A stretch of DNA of 26,377 bases, from assembly GCA_002328865.1 (NCBI GenBank), contig DCWO01000042.1, positions 1-26,377 on the forward strand, written 5' to 3'. The notes under the pieces are model-generated. The model was not told the DNA's origin and searched no databases. It saw only the letters and a list, made by a program, of their open reading frames with translations. The position numbers and the translations under genes are program-made. Shown here one piece after another: positions 17,404-25,342 of this stretch (position 1 is the first letter of the stretch; each line of letters opens with the position of its first letter). Source of the stretch: Dehalococcoidia bacterium UBA2160. GTDB taxonomy: Bacteria > Chloroflexota > Dehalococcoidia > Lucifugimonadales > UBA1123.

Positions 17404-18609
17404 ATGACCGAGCCTGCAGGGTTTCTCGAGGGCCTCAAGGTCCTGGACCTCACCCGACACGTTGCGGGGCCGTATGCCACGCGATTGATGTCGGCGCAGG
17501 GGGCCGACATCATCAAGATCGAACACCCTTCAGGCGGCGACCCTTCGCGCCGTGCGGGACCCTTCCCCGCGGGCATCCCGCACCCTGAGAAGAGCGCGCT
17601 CTTTCTGTATCTGAATCCCGCCAAGCAGAGCGTGACCCTGGACATCAAGAACGCCGCTGCCCGGAGCATTCTCGAAGACCTCGTGCGATGGGCCGACGTG
17701 CTAGTGGAGAACTTTCGCCCAGCCATGCTCCCAGCCATCGGATTGGATTACAGCCGTGTCTCTCAGATCAACCCGTCGATCGTGATGACGTCGATCTCGA
17801 ATTTCGGGCAGACCGGACCGTATCGCGACTACGAGGCGACTGAACTCAATCTGTACGCTTTCGGCGGGCTGCAATACATCACCGGGGACCCCGATCGGGA
17901 ACCGCTGCAGATGGCTGCTCGCCTGGCGCAGTACGGCGCCGGGCAGAATGCGTTCGTCGGGACGCTGTCGGCGCTCTGGAGTCGCGACGCCACTGGCGAG
18001 GGCCAGCACGTGGACGTGGCCATCTCCGAGTACCTGGCAACGATTCTCGAGAACGCACTGAGCATGTACTCGTATACCGGAAGCAACTTCAGGCGAACAG
18101 GGAACCGAGGGTACGGCCGCGCGGCCTGGGGACCGTACGCCTGCAAAGATGGCTACGTTGGAGTCATCGCCGGTCCCGACCACCTCTGGTCATCCATGGC
18201 CGAACTCATGGGCATCCCTGAGCTCGACGACCCGAAGTTCGGCGACCGCACCGGCCGGGCCGCCAACGCGGACGAGCTCGACGCGCTTATGCAGCCATGG
18301 CTGTCGCGACACGGCAAACGGGAGATATTCGAACGCGCACAGGGTTTGGGCCTTGCGTTCGCCTACGTGGCCACACCGGACGACATCGTCCAGTGGGAGC
18401 ACCTGCACGAGCGAGGGTTCTTCGAGGAGGTCGAGCATCCCGACGCAGGGACTTTCTTGCACCCGGTCGGGCCGTTCCAGTCCGACGCGATGGCCTGGGA
18501 CCTCTCGCCCGCTCCTCGACTGGGGCAGCACAACCGGAAGGTGTACGGCGATCTGCTCGGAATGTCCGCCCAGGAGATCGTCCGACTGCGCGAAGCTTCG
18601 GTGATCTGA
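17404..18609 (+). CDS. CaiB/BaiF-family (class III) CoA-transferase
   Basis: This is a class III CoA-transferase, which moves CoA between carboxylic acids (formyl-CoA:oxalate, carnitine and bile-acid types). It has 401 residues, the usual length. The N-terminus EGLKVLDLTRHVAGPYATRLM and GADIIKIEHP (near 9-42) form the family Rossmann start. The active-site Asp is Asp204 in GQHVDVAISEYL. WADVLVENFRP (96-106) and SISNFGQTGPY (130-140) are typical. The substrate cannot be told. The gene sits between the thioesterase and a response regulator, whose ATG starts eleven bases after this stop. Confidence 0.93.
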   Translation: MTEPAGFLEGLKVLDLTRHVAGPYATRLMSAQGADIIKIEHPSGGDPSRRAGPFPAGIPHPEKSALFLYLNPAKQSVTLDIKNAAARSILEDLVRWADVLVENFRPAMLPAIGLDYSRVSQINPSIVMTSISNFGQTGPYRDYEATELNLYAFGGLQYITGDPDREPLQMAARLAQYGAGQNAFVGTLSALWSRDATGEGQHVDVAISEYLATILENALSMYSYTGSNFRRTGNRGYGRAAWGPYACKDGYVGVIAGPDHLWSSMAELMGIPELDDPKFGDRTGRAANADELDALMQPWLSRHGKREIFERAQGLGLAFAYVATPDDIVQWEHLHERGFFEEVEHPDAGTFLHPVGPFQSDAMAWDLSPAPRLGQHNRKVYGDLLGMSAQEIVRLREASVI

Positions 18610-18620
18610 GGACTTTTGCC

Positions 18621-19313
18621 ATGGCCAACACCGTACTTGTGGTAGAGGATGAGGCCAACCTTCTTGCGGCTCTCAGCTACAACCTCGGTCGCGAGGGATA
18701 CGAAGTGTTGACCGCCGAAAACGGCGAGGCCGGACTGGCCCTGGCGCGACAGCACGACCCCGACCTCGTGATACTCGACGTGATGCTGCCGATATTGGAC
18801 GGATTCGAGGTGTGCCGCGAACTGCGCAAGGACTCCGCTGTGCCAATCCTGATGCTCACTGCAAAAGGCGAGGAGATCGACCGCGTGGTCGGATTGGAAT
18901 TGGGCGCGGACGATTATGTCACGAAGCCATTCAGCACGCGCGAGCTCATGGCCCGTGTGCGCAACATGCTTCGGCGCACGGCACATGTATCGAGGGTGGC
19001 CCACGACGCCTCCGAGATCATCGTGTCCGGAGACCTGGTCATCGACAACGCCAGCCACTCCGTCAAGCGCGACGGCGAACCGTTGGCCTTGAGGCCTCGA
19101 GAATTCAGCCTCCTCTCGCTGTTGGCGGCCAACAAGGGCAGGGCGTTCAGTCGAGAGCAGATCCTCGAACGGCTCTGGAGCATGGACTACATCGGCGACT
19201 CACGCACCGTGGACGTTCACGTGCGGTGGTTGCGAGAGAAGATCGAGCCTGAACCGGCGAACCCTCAGCGCATCGTAACGATCCGCAGCATCGGTTATAG
19301 GTTCGACGGATGA
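18621..19313 (+). CDS. Two-component response regulator, OmpR/PhoB type
   Basis: The receiver domain (about 3-115) has Asp10-Glu11, the phospho-acceptor Asp53 in VILDVMLP, Thr80 and Lys102 in TKPFS. The C-terminal winged helix (about 135-230) has LRPREFSLLSLLA, SREQILERLW and RTVDVHVRWLREKIE, the OmpR/PhoB signature. The frame is open further upstream, but the ATG at 18621 has GAGGA eight bases before it and begins exactly at the receiver fold (MANTVLVVEDE). The stop overlaps the ATG of the kinase by four bases (ATGA), so the two are a cognate pair. Its place after a CoA-transferase and before uppP is unusual. Confidence 0.95.
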   Translation: MANTVLVVEDEANLLAALSYNLGREGYEVLTAENGEAGLALARQHDPDLVILDVMLPILDGFEVCRELRKDSAVPILMLTAKGEEIDRVVGLELGADDYVTKPFSTRELMARVRNMLRRTAHVSRVAHDASEIIVSGDLVIDNASHSVKRDGEPLALRPREFSLLSLLAANKGRAFSREQILERLWSMDYIGDSRTVDVHVRWLREKIEPEPANPQRIVTIRSIGYRFDG

Positions 19314-20695
19314 GGGTCCCGCTGTCTTTCCATTGGCGTCTGGCGCTCGCCTATACGGTGTCGATGCTTGTCGTTTTTGGCGCTGCCGGCGCCTATTTGA
19401 TCGCATCGCGATCGTCGAATGACGAAATTGGGCGGGCCATCGGCACGGTGATCGCGGTGGGCGTGGCGTCGATAGCCCTGGGACTGGCCCTTGCAGCCGC
19501 ATTGTCACGACGGGCGACCAGCTCGATGCAATATGTGACCGAGGGCGCCCGCACATTCGCGGAAGGGGACCTCGAGCACCGGATCGCCTCACCATCCAGA
19601 GACGAAGCACGGGAGGCGGCCAACGCCTTCAACCAGATGGCGGCGACCCTCCAGGACATGGTGAGCAACCTCTCATCCGAACGAAACCGGCTCTCAGCGG
19701 TCCTCGACACGATGCCGGACGGCGTCATCGTGACCGCCGAAGACGGGACGGTGGAGCTCGTGAACCATGCCGCGGAATGGCTATTGGATAGGCCGTTCCA
19801 AAGAGAACAGGGAGTTCAACTCTCAGATATCGTGCGGTACAACGAGGTTCTCCAAGTCGTGGAAGACGCTCTGTCCGCGCGAGTGATCCGTCAGATCGAA
19901 TTTGAGATCAACAAAGGACTGCGATATCTCAGCGCCATCGCAACGCCAGTCTCGGCGCGCGGCAACCGGAGCGTTGTGCTCACCCTGCACGACCTCACCC
20001 GCTTGCGTCAGGTGGACACGACACGGCGAGAGTTCGTAAGCAACGTCTCTCACGAGCTCCGGAGCCCGCTGGCCGCCATCAAAGCGTTGGCGGAAACGAT
20101 CCAAGACGGAGCGCTGGAAGAGCCCGATGCGGCGCGGGACTTTCTCCGACGAATCGAGGGCGAAGCCGACCGCATGACCATCATGGTCAACGAGCTGCTC
20201 GAGCTTTCACGCCTCCAGAGCGGACAGGCGCCAATGAACCTCGTCCCGATGAAGCTGGCGACTGTCGTCGATGACGTGAAGTCCAGGTTCGATCTCCAGG
20301 CCGGTCCGAAGCGCCTGAGCCTCAAGACATCGCTGCCGGCGAGCCTTCCCTATGTGATGGGCGACCACGACAAGCTCTCCCAAGTGCTTGGGAATCTGGT
20401 GGAGAACGGGGTCAAATTCACACCGGAAGGCGGGAGCATCGCCGTGTCCGCCACCGCCCACGCCGATGTGGTCGAGGTTCGTGTATCGGATACAGGGGTC
20501 GGCATTCCAGCTGAACACCTGCCCCACGTATTCGAAAGGTTCTACAAAGCGGACCGGTCCAGACGCGAGGTCGGCACGGGCCTTGGTCTGGCAATAGTCA
20601 AGCACTTGGTCCAGGCGCACGGCGGAGACATCCGGGCAGAGAGCCACGAGGGGCGCGGCGCCACGTTCATCTTCACGCTGGACCGAGCCTCCTAA
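19310..20695 (+). CDS. Sensor histidine kinase, PhoR/WalK type
   Basis: This is a membrane sensor kinase of 461 residues. Two helices (about 12-31 and 43-64) enclose a loop of only about ten residues, so an extracellular ligand domain is absent. A HAMP domain (about 65-120), a PAS domain (about 124-225), a HisKA dimerisation helix with His248 in SNVSHELRSP, and an ATPase domain follow. The ATPase has N-box GNLVENGVKF (361-370), DTGVGIP (394-400), the F-box FERFYKADRS and GTGLGLAIVKHLV (422-434). PhoR and WalK share this layout. The signal is likely sensed in the membrane or by the PAS domain. It is coupled to the response regulator, and the next gene (uppP) begins directly after its TAA. Confidence 0.95.
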   Translation: MRVPLSFHWRLALAYTVSMLVVFGAAGAYLIASRSSNDEIGRAIGTVIAVGVASIALGLALAAALSRRATSSMQYVTEGARTFAEGDLEHRIASPSRDEAREAANAFNQMAATLQDMVSNLSSERNRLSAVLDTMPDGVIVTAEDGTVELVNHAAEWLLDRPFQREQGVQLSDIVRYNEVLQVVEDALSARVIRQIEFEINKGLRYLSAIATPVSARGNRSVVLTLHDLTRLRQVDTTRREFVSNVSHELRSPLAAIKALAETIQDGALEEPDAARDFLRRIEGEADRMTIMVNELLELSRLQSGQAPMNLVPMKLATVVDDVKSRFDLQAGPKRLSLKTSLPASLPYVMGDHDKLSQVLGNLVENGVKFTPEGGSIAVSATAHADVVEVRVSDTGVGIPAEHLPHVFERFYKADRSRREVGTGLGLAIVKHLVQAHGGDIRAESHEGRGATFIFTLDRAS

Positions 20696-21481
20696 ATGCT
20701 CGAGGCCGCCCTGCTGGGGCTAATTCAGGGCATCACTGAGTGGCTGCCCGTCAGCTCCGAAGGCGTGGTGACGGCCGTGCATACGCTGGCATTCGACAGC
20801 TCCGTCAGCGAAGCGGTGGCCTTCTCGCTCTGGCTTCACCTCGGGACGGTTTTATCGGTGCTGGCGGCGCTCCGCCGGGAGATCGCTCAGGTTGCCAAGG
20901 ATGCCGTCGCCAGTCCTCTGAGGCAAACGAGATTCGCGGCGTTCCTCGTAGTGGGCACGCTAGTGAGCGGCGCTGTCGGCTTTCCGCTGCTTCTGGGTCT
21001 GGATGAACTTTCCGATCGCATCGGCGCCGTGGCCATGGGCATCGTCGGCGTCCTGATGCTCGTGACAGGCGGCATTCAGCTCCGACGACGCGCATCCGGT
21101 GAGCGTACACGAGACGACGCGACCGCGACCGACGCAACCCTGACGGGCATCGCCCAGGGGGTCGCCGCGCTGCCCGGACTGAGTCGATCGGGGCTGACCG
21201 TCGCCGTGTTGCTGGCCCGGAACGTGGATCGACGCGAAGCCCTGGTTCTCAGCTTCCTGCTCAGCATCCCAGCCAGCTTGGGCGCGGGACTCTATGCGGC
21301 ACTGAGCGACGACGTGGCCATGTCCGGCTCGGCCTTCGTGGCAGTCGCCGTAGCGGCTGTTGTCGGGTTCGTAACGATACGCGCGCTGATGTCGGTGGCC
21401 GAGCGGGTGAACTTCGCGTACTTCGTCATCGCCGTAGGCGTCGGCATCGTCGCCGGGGCGTTGTGGCAGGGGCTGCGGTAG
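20696..21481 (+). CDS. uppP: Undecaprenyl-diphosphate phosphatase
   Basis: UppP (BacA) dephosphorylates undecaprenyl diphosphate so the lipid carrier can be reused in peptidoglycan and other envelope polymers. The 261 residues form about eight hydrophobic helices. The two catalytic motifs are visible: QGITEWLPVSSEG (11-23) and PGLSRSGLT (about 161-169). In most family members the first motif ends SSSGH; here it is SSEGV, so the usual Ser and His are changed. The ATG is immediately after the kinase TAA. Being in one unit with a PhoR/WalK-type kinase suggests that envelope or phosphate stress controls it. Confidence 0.93.
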   Translation: MLEAALLGLIQGITEWLPVSSEGVVTAVHTLAFDSSVSEAVAFSLWLHLGTVLSVLAALRREIAQVAKDAVASPLRQTRFAAFLVVGTLVSGAVGFPLLLGLDELSDRIGAVAMGIVGVLMLVTGGIQLRRRASGERTRDDATATDATLTGIAQGVAALPGLSRSGLTVAVLLARNVDRREALVLSFLLSIPASLGAGLYAALSDDVAMSGSAFVAVAVAAVVGFVTIRALMSVAERVNFAYFVIAVGVGIVAGALWQGLR

Positions 21482-21921
21482 GCGGGCAACTCCAACCCGA
21501 ATGGCAGTACCGTCGAGCCCGATGAGCTGCCCACGGCTGCCAAGGTGACGGTCAAGGTTGTATGGGCGTGTCCGTGACGGCCTGGGATGCGAGCGAAACG
21601 GGAGGCGGACATCCGTGAGAAGTTGGTGCAGGCCCTAGGGTAGGATAGGCGTCCGGCGGTCGGTCCCTGCCGCATCAGAGGAAGACAATTTCTGATGCCG
21701 GAGCTTTGCCGTCAAGGAATGCCTGTGTTACGTTAACGCTGATTCCTGAGTGAGAACCTTCTGCCGTTTGAGACGGCGCCAACTCCTTCATTTTGTCATA
21801 CACCACATCGTGTTCGGGATGTCCTTCTACGAAAGACGCAGTTTCGCTTCGAATCCGTGAGGATTGGGCGGGTGAGCGATCAAGCGCCCGGAACCGCAGC
21901 CAGAGCAAGGAGTAAGGAATT
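21482..21921 (+). other. Gap with a possible broken HicB/DUF1902-like gene
   Basis: The uppP frame stays readable past its stop. It spells KVTVKVVWACP, then TGA at 21575-21577, then RPGMRAKREADIREKLVQALG up to TAG at 21641-21643. VKVVW at one end and PGL-like plus EADxxEELREKLV-like sequence at the other recall small HicB/DUF1902 antitoxins, but the central part is missing, so this may be a relic or chance. The rest (21660-21905) has no convincing gene; a minus-strand frame at 21675-21908 starts with TTG and has no ribosome binding site. Confidence 0.3.
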
Positions 21922-22812
21922 ATGCGTGGAAATGGAGCCGATCAAACCTCTGTGGAGCGCTCGTACGAATCGATGACGCCTATGGACCCTGCCATAGCCG
22001 AAGCGACCCTAAGGGAGGTGAAACAGATCTTCGGCCAGTTTGGCGTAACTTTCTTCTTGCGCCAAGGCACCTGTCTCAGCGCCATCAGAGAGAACCGATT
22101 CATTCCGTGGGACGACGATCTGGATCTTGGCTGCGTAATCGGCCTCCACGGATTCACCGAAGACCAGATCGAACCGGTCGCTGCCGGATTCAGGGACCGT
22201 GGTTACTACACGTCAGTGGAAATCAGCGAAAACTACGTGTCTGTCACAATGATGAAGTCGTACATAAGGATCGATTGGACATGTTATCGGATAGCCGGCG
22301 GCAATATCGTCCATTTCCCCGGCGTTCCAATTCCCGTCCGTCTACTAACTCAGTTGAAGGAGATTAAGTTCGCTGGCGATACGTTCTTCGTACCCAATCC
22401 CCCGGAAGACTACCTGGCGGCAAAATACGGTCCGGACTGGATGACCCCCAAGAACGTTGGATATGAAAAAGACATTCTGGCGATGATTCCGGACCGTCCA
22501 ATCGAGCATCATCAATCCGCCTCCGGAGAATCCCCCGGTCCGGACTCGGTCAGGCTGAGGATTCTCGATCGACACGGCGAACCTGTTCATGGCGCGATGG
22601 TGAGGGTAGCGGGATACGGACGCATCGAAACCAACGCACAAGGCTACGTCGAGTTCCATTTGCCTGATTACCCGTGGTACTCTCTCATCATCACTCACGG
22701 GCTCCATGAAGAGGTGCTCTATCAAGAAAGGCTCTTCCGCGGCACGACTTACGTGTACAGACCCGATCCGTCAATAACAACCGGACGATTTCTGGCCTTG
22801 TCTGAGGAGTGA
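21922..22812 (+). CDS. LicD-family transferase with a C-terminal regulatory-like beta domain
   Basis: LicD proteins are nucleotidyltransferase-fold enzymes that attach phosphocholine or similar groups to surface sugars. The family core is clear: RQGTCLSAIRENRFIPWDDD (47-66) followed by LDLG, with Asp64, Asp65, Asp66 and Asp68 as metal ligands. FPGVPIPVRLL and DYLAAKYGPDWMTP (about 190) match the end of LicD domains. From about 210 a separate segment, VRLRILDRHGEPVHGAMVRV then ETNAQGYVEFHLP, resembles a carboxypeptidase-regulatory or CNA-B type beta sandwich, an uncommon addition. AAGGAG lies nine bases before the ATG at 21922. The target sugar is unknown. The next frame starts one base after the stop. 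Confidence 0.85.
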   Translation: MRGNGADQTSVERSYESMTPMDPAIAEATLREVKQIFGQFGVTFFLRQGTCLSAIRENRFIPWDDDLDLGCVIGLHGFTEDQIEPVAAGFRDRGYYTSVEISENYVSVTMMKSYIRIDWTCYRIAGGNIVHFPGVPIPVRLLTQLKEIKFAGDTFFVPNPPEDYLAAKYGPDWMTPKNVGYEKDILAMIPDRPIEHHQSASGESPGPDSVRLRILDRHGEPVHGAMVRVAGYGRIETNAQGYVEFHLPDYPWYSLIITHGLHEEVLYQERLFRGTTYVYRPDPSITTGRFLALSEE

Positions 22813-22813
22813 C

Positions 22814-22942
22814 ATGGCGCCACGTGCAATTCTGAAATCTCGATTATCGAATGCGGTTCGTGCTCGGATCATCAACATCGCCGAGTGGGCAGTCTATCTT
22901 GTTACCGACAGCTCGACGGGGATCCACGGCGGCACGCGTTGA
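22814..22942 (+). CDS. Possible 42-residue small protein
   Basis: An ATG at 22814 follows the LicD stop by one base and has GAGGAG four bases upstream, a very good site. The 42-residue frame (MAPRAILKSRLSNAVRARII...) is basic at the N-terminus, with a hydrophobic middle (IINIAEWAVYLV), and ends at TGA 22940-22942. That TGA overlaps the proposed TTG start of the CoA-transferase (TTGA), so it could serve as a leader that couples translation. No family is recognised, and chance is possible. Confidence 0.35.
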   Translation: MAPRAILKSRLSNAVRARIINIAEWAVYLVTDSSTGIHGGTR

Positions 22943-24198
22943 CGCCGGACGCTCCTCTCGCCCTGGAAGGCGTCCGAATACTGGACTTCTCGCGCATCTG
23001 GGCCGGTCCCCATGCCACCAAACTCCTAGCCGACATGGGCGCGGAGGTCATCAAGGTCGAGTCTGCTCGCGCCTGGGATCCGCACAGGATGATCGACGGC
23101 TCCGGCAACCTTCCCGACGGCGACCCGGGCCCTGATCGTTGGAACCGCTCAGGGTGGTTCAACACCTTGCACCTGAGCAAGTACGGCATCACAGTCGAGA
23201 TTCGTCGCCCGAGGGGTAAGGCCATTTTGGAGGAACTCGTCAGCGTGAGCGACGTCGTAATCGAGAACTACCGAGCTGGGGCCATGGAACGGCGCGGATT
23301 CGGCTACGAGCGACTCCGAGCGCTCCGCCCGGACATCGTCGTTGTTTCGATGCCGGCCCTCGGGAACAAGGGGCCGTGGCGCGACTTCATACAGTACGGA
23401 ATAGGGCAGGAGCAACTGGGCGGCATTGCCTCGATGAACGGGTATCTGGACAGGGACGGACCGGTCAAGTCCGGCGTCAACTTCGGCGACCCCGTCAGCG
23501 GCGCACATGCCGCGGGGGCGGTGTTGTCCGCACTGTGGCGGCGTCGCCGCACCGGGCGCGGGGCGTTCATCGACCTCGCTCAACTGGAGTCGTCGGTGTC
23601 GGTGATCGGCGAGCATATCATCGGCCAGCAGATGGACGGCGTCCCTCCCGAGAACCGCGGCAACCGCCATCCCGTGTTCGCTCCTCACGGCGCGTACCGC
23701 TGCGCAGGGGAAGACCGCTGGGTCACGATCGCGGTGACCACGGACGACCAATGGCGCGCATTGTGCGAAGCCCTGGGAAGCCCGGAGCTGGCGGACGACC
23801 CACGGTACGCCGATATTCTGTCGCGGCACGAAAACCACGACGGTCTGGATGCGATCATCTCCGCGTGGACCCAAGGCCGGGACCCGTATGACGTAATGCA
23901 CGCACTCCAGGAGCGCGGCGTGCCCGCCACACCGGTTATGACGGGGCAGGATATTTTCAACGACCCGCACTATCAGGACCGAGGCGTTCTGGAGCTCGTG
24001 GACCATCCTTCCACGGGACCTTATTTCATCCCAGGCATCGCATGGAAGATGTCCAAGACGCCAGGCCGAGTGCGCTGGCCCAGTCCCCGCATGGGCGAGC
24101 ACAACGAACGGGTCTTCGGAGACCTCCTCGGGATGTCCGCGGAAGCAATATCCGGCCTGGCCGATGACGGCGTGACGGGAACCGAGCCCGCAGGCTAA
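22939..24198 (+). CDS. CaiB/BaiF-family (class III) CoA-transferase, second copy
   Basis: This is a second class III CoA-transferase. The N-terminus LEGVRILDFSRIWAGPHATK and ADMGAEVIKVES are the family start, VVIENYRAGAMERRGFGY is typical, and the active-site Asp is Asp212 in GRGAFIDLAQLES. The frame can be read back to a GTG at 22885, but those residues do not match the family. TTG at 22939 lies just before the conserved part, with GGCGGC upstream, and overlaps the small frame's stop. With the TTG start it has 419 residues. It differs clearly from the copy at 17404 (for example the RAWDPHRMIDGSG insert near 44-56), so it is not a recent duplicate. It may belong with the cox genes that follow after a 270-base gap, but it has its own end. 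Confidence 0.92.
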   Translation: MTPDAPLALEGVRILDFSRIWAGPHATKLLADMGAEVIKVESARAWDPHRMIDGSGNLPDGDPGPDRWNRSGWFNTLHLSKYGITVEIRRPRGKAILEELVSVSDVVIENYRAGAMERRGFGYERLRALRPDIVVVSMPALGNKGPWRDFIQYGIGQEQLGGIASMNGYLDRDGPVKSGVNFGDPVSGAHAAGAVLSALWRRRRTGRGAFIDLAQLESSVSVIGEHIIGQQMDGVPPENRGNRHPVFAPHGAYRCAGEDRWVTIAVTTDDQWRALCEALGSPELADDPRYADILSRHENHDGLDAIISAWTQGRDPYDVMHALQERGVPATPVMTGQDIFNDPHYQDRGVLELVDHPSTGPYFIPGIAWKMSKTPGRVRWPSPRMGEHNERVFGDLLGMSAEAISGLADDGVTGTEPAG

Positions 24199-24214
24199 CC
24201 ACGTACGCGAATTG

Positions 24215-24243
24215 TTGTTCCCTTAAAACTGCTCTGATATACT
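24215..24243 (+). promoter_or_regulatory. Candidate sigma-70-like promoter for the cox genes
   Basis: TTGTTC (24215-24220) and TATACT (24238-24243) are separated by exactly 17 bases. The -10 matches consensus at 5 of 6 and the -35 at 3 of 6. Transcription would begin near 24250, giving a leader of about 220 bases before coxM. Confidence 0.5.
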
Positions 24244-24254
24244 GTGTCTCGTCT

Positions 24255-24300
24255 CCGGGACTTGAGAAACGACGTGTATTAGGCGTCCTTCTCAATCCGG
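24255..24300 (+). ncRNA. Structured 5' leader element upstream of coxM
   Basis: A nested hairpin begins right at the predicted transcript start: CCGG/CCGG (24255-24258, 24297-24300), TTGAGAA/TTCTCAA (24262-24268, 24289-24295) and GACG/CGTC (24271-24274, 24284-24287), with loop TGTATTAGG. Internal loops are GAC/T and AC/C. It may regulate the molybdoenzyme genes. I cannot match it to the molybdenum cofactor riboswitch. Confidence 0.4.
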
Positions 24301-24469
24301 CGATAAACGATCCCTAAATTCCATCGTTGCGCCCATCGGTCGAGCATGAGTTGGCGGCGGTTGTCGACAAGGTTTTGCCGCGGCTCCATTGACTCGTTGA
24401 GCGCATCGGTTTCCCCGTGTATCGACTTGGAAAGCTGTATCGAAGGACCTGTTGAAGGGAGGCCATCTA

Positions 24470-25342
24470 TTGAAGTGGATTGATTACGCCGCTCCCAATT
24501 CCGTGAGGGAGGCCGTTGACCTGTTGGACCAGGCAGGCGACAAAGCGAGGGTAATGGCAGGAGGCACCGACTTGTTGGTGCAACTCAGGCTAAGAGCCTA
24601 TGACCTCGACCTGGTTGTAGACGGCAAGGGCATTCCCGATCTGAACGAACTCACGTACGACCCGGTAAACGGGTTGACTATTGGCGCGGCCGTGCCCTGT
24701 TACAGGATCTACGGCAATGCCGCCGTTTCCCAGGCATACCCCGGCCTGATCGATGCGATTTCCGCGATAGGCGGCAGGCAGATACAAGGACGCGCCTCGC
24801 TCGGAGGCAACCTGTGCAACGCCGCGCCAAGCGGCGACTCCATCCCGCCGATGATCGCCCTCAACGCGGTGGCGCGGATCGCGGGGCCGAACGGGACTCG
24901 AGAAGTGGCCGTCGAGGACTTCTGCACCGGCGTCAGGCAGACCGTCATCGAAGACGGCGAGATTCTCGTGTCGATACATTTCCCGCCGCCTGAGGCCAAC
25001 ACCGGGGCTCACTACCTGCGGTTCACGCCCAGGAACGAAATGGACATCGCGGTGGCCGGCGCCGGAGTCTCGGTGAAGCTGGACAACGGGAACATCGCAG
25101 ATGCTCGCGTCATTCTGTCTGCTGTTGCCCCGACTCCTTTGTTTGTCAAAGAGGCGGGCGAATCGCTGGTGGGCAAGCCGGCCAACGACGAGTCCATCGC
25201 CGTGGCCGCGGGCATCGCGAGGGACGCTGCAAGGCCCATCACCGACATGCGCGGCACTATCGAGCATCGCAAGCAACTGTGCGAAGTGCTCACTCGGCGG
25301 GCGCTCAACACGGCCATCGAGCGAGCTAAGGAGAACAACTAG
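24470..25342 (+). CDS. coxM: FAD-binding (medium) subunit of a xanthine dehydrogenase/CO dehydrogenase-family enzyme
   Basis: This is the flavoprotein subunit of a molybdenum hydroxylase. It carries electrons from the 2Fe-2S subunit to FAD and then to an external acceptor. The FAD-binding motifs are visible: AGGTDLL (30-36) and SLGGNLCNAAPSGDS (110-124). The start is TTG at 24470, which has AAGGGAGG seven bases upstream and begins at the family-typical KWIDYAAPNSVREA; the TTG at 24452 lies upstream of that site. At 290 residues it is the usual length. The order medium-small-large is that of coxMSL, but the substrate (CO, nicotinate, purine or aldehyde) cannot be fixed without the large subunit active-site loop. 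The next gene begins directly after its TAG. Confidence 0.93.
   Translation: MKWIDYAAPNSVREAVDLLDQAGDKARVMAGGTDLLVQLRLRAYDLDLVVDGKGIPDLNELTYDPVNGLTIGAAVPCYRIYGNAAVSQAYPGLIDAISAIGGRQIQGRASLGGNLCNAAPSGDSIPPMIALNAVARIAGPNGTREVAVEDFCTGVRQTVIEDGEILVSIHFPPPEANTGAHYLRFTPRNEMDIAVAGAGVSVKLDNGNIADARVILSAVAPTPLFVKEAGESLVGKPANDESIAVAAGIARDAARPITDMRGTIEHRKQLCEVLTRRALNTAIERAKENN

Noticed and set aside
18297..18620. Upstream extension of the response regulator frame
   Set aside because: It lies inside the CoA-transferase gene, and the ATG at 18621 has its own ribosome binding site at the receiver-domain start.
21675..21908. 77-residue minus-strand frame before LicD
   Set aside because: It starts at TTG without a ribosome binding site, and no motif is seen.
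24255..24300. Calling the leader a molybdenum cofactor riboswitch
   Set aside because: I cannot match conserved bases of that RNA family by eye; only the hairpin and the gene context are supported.
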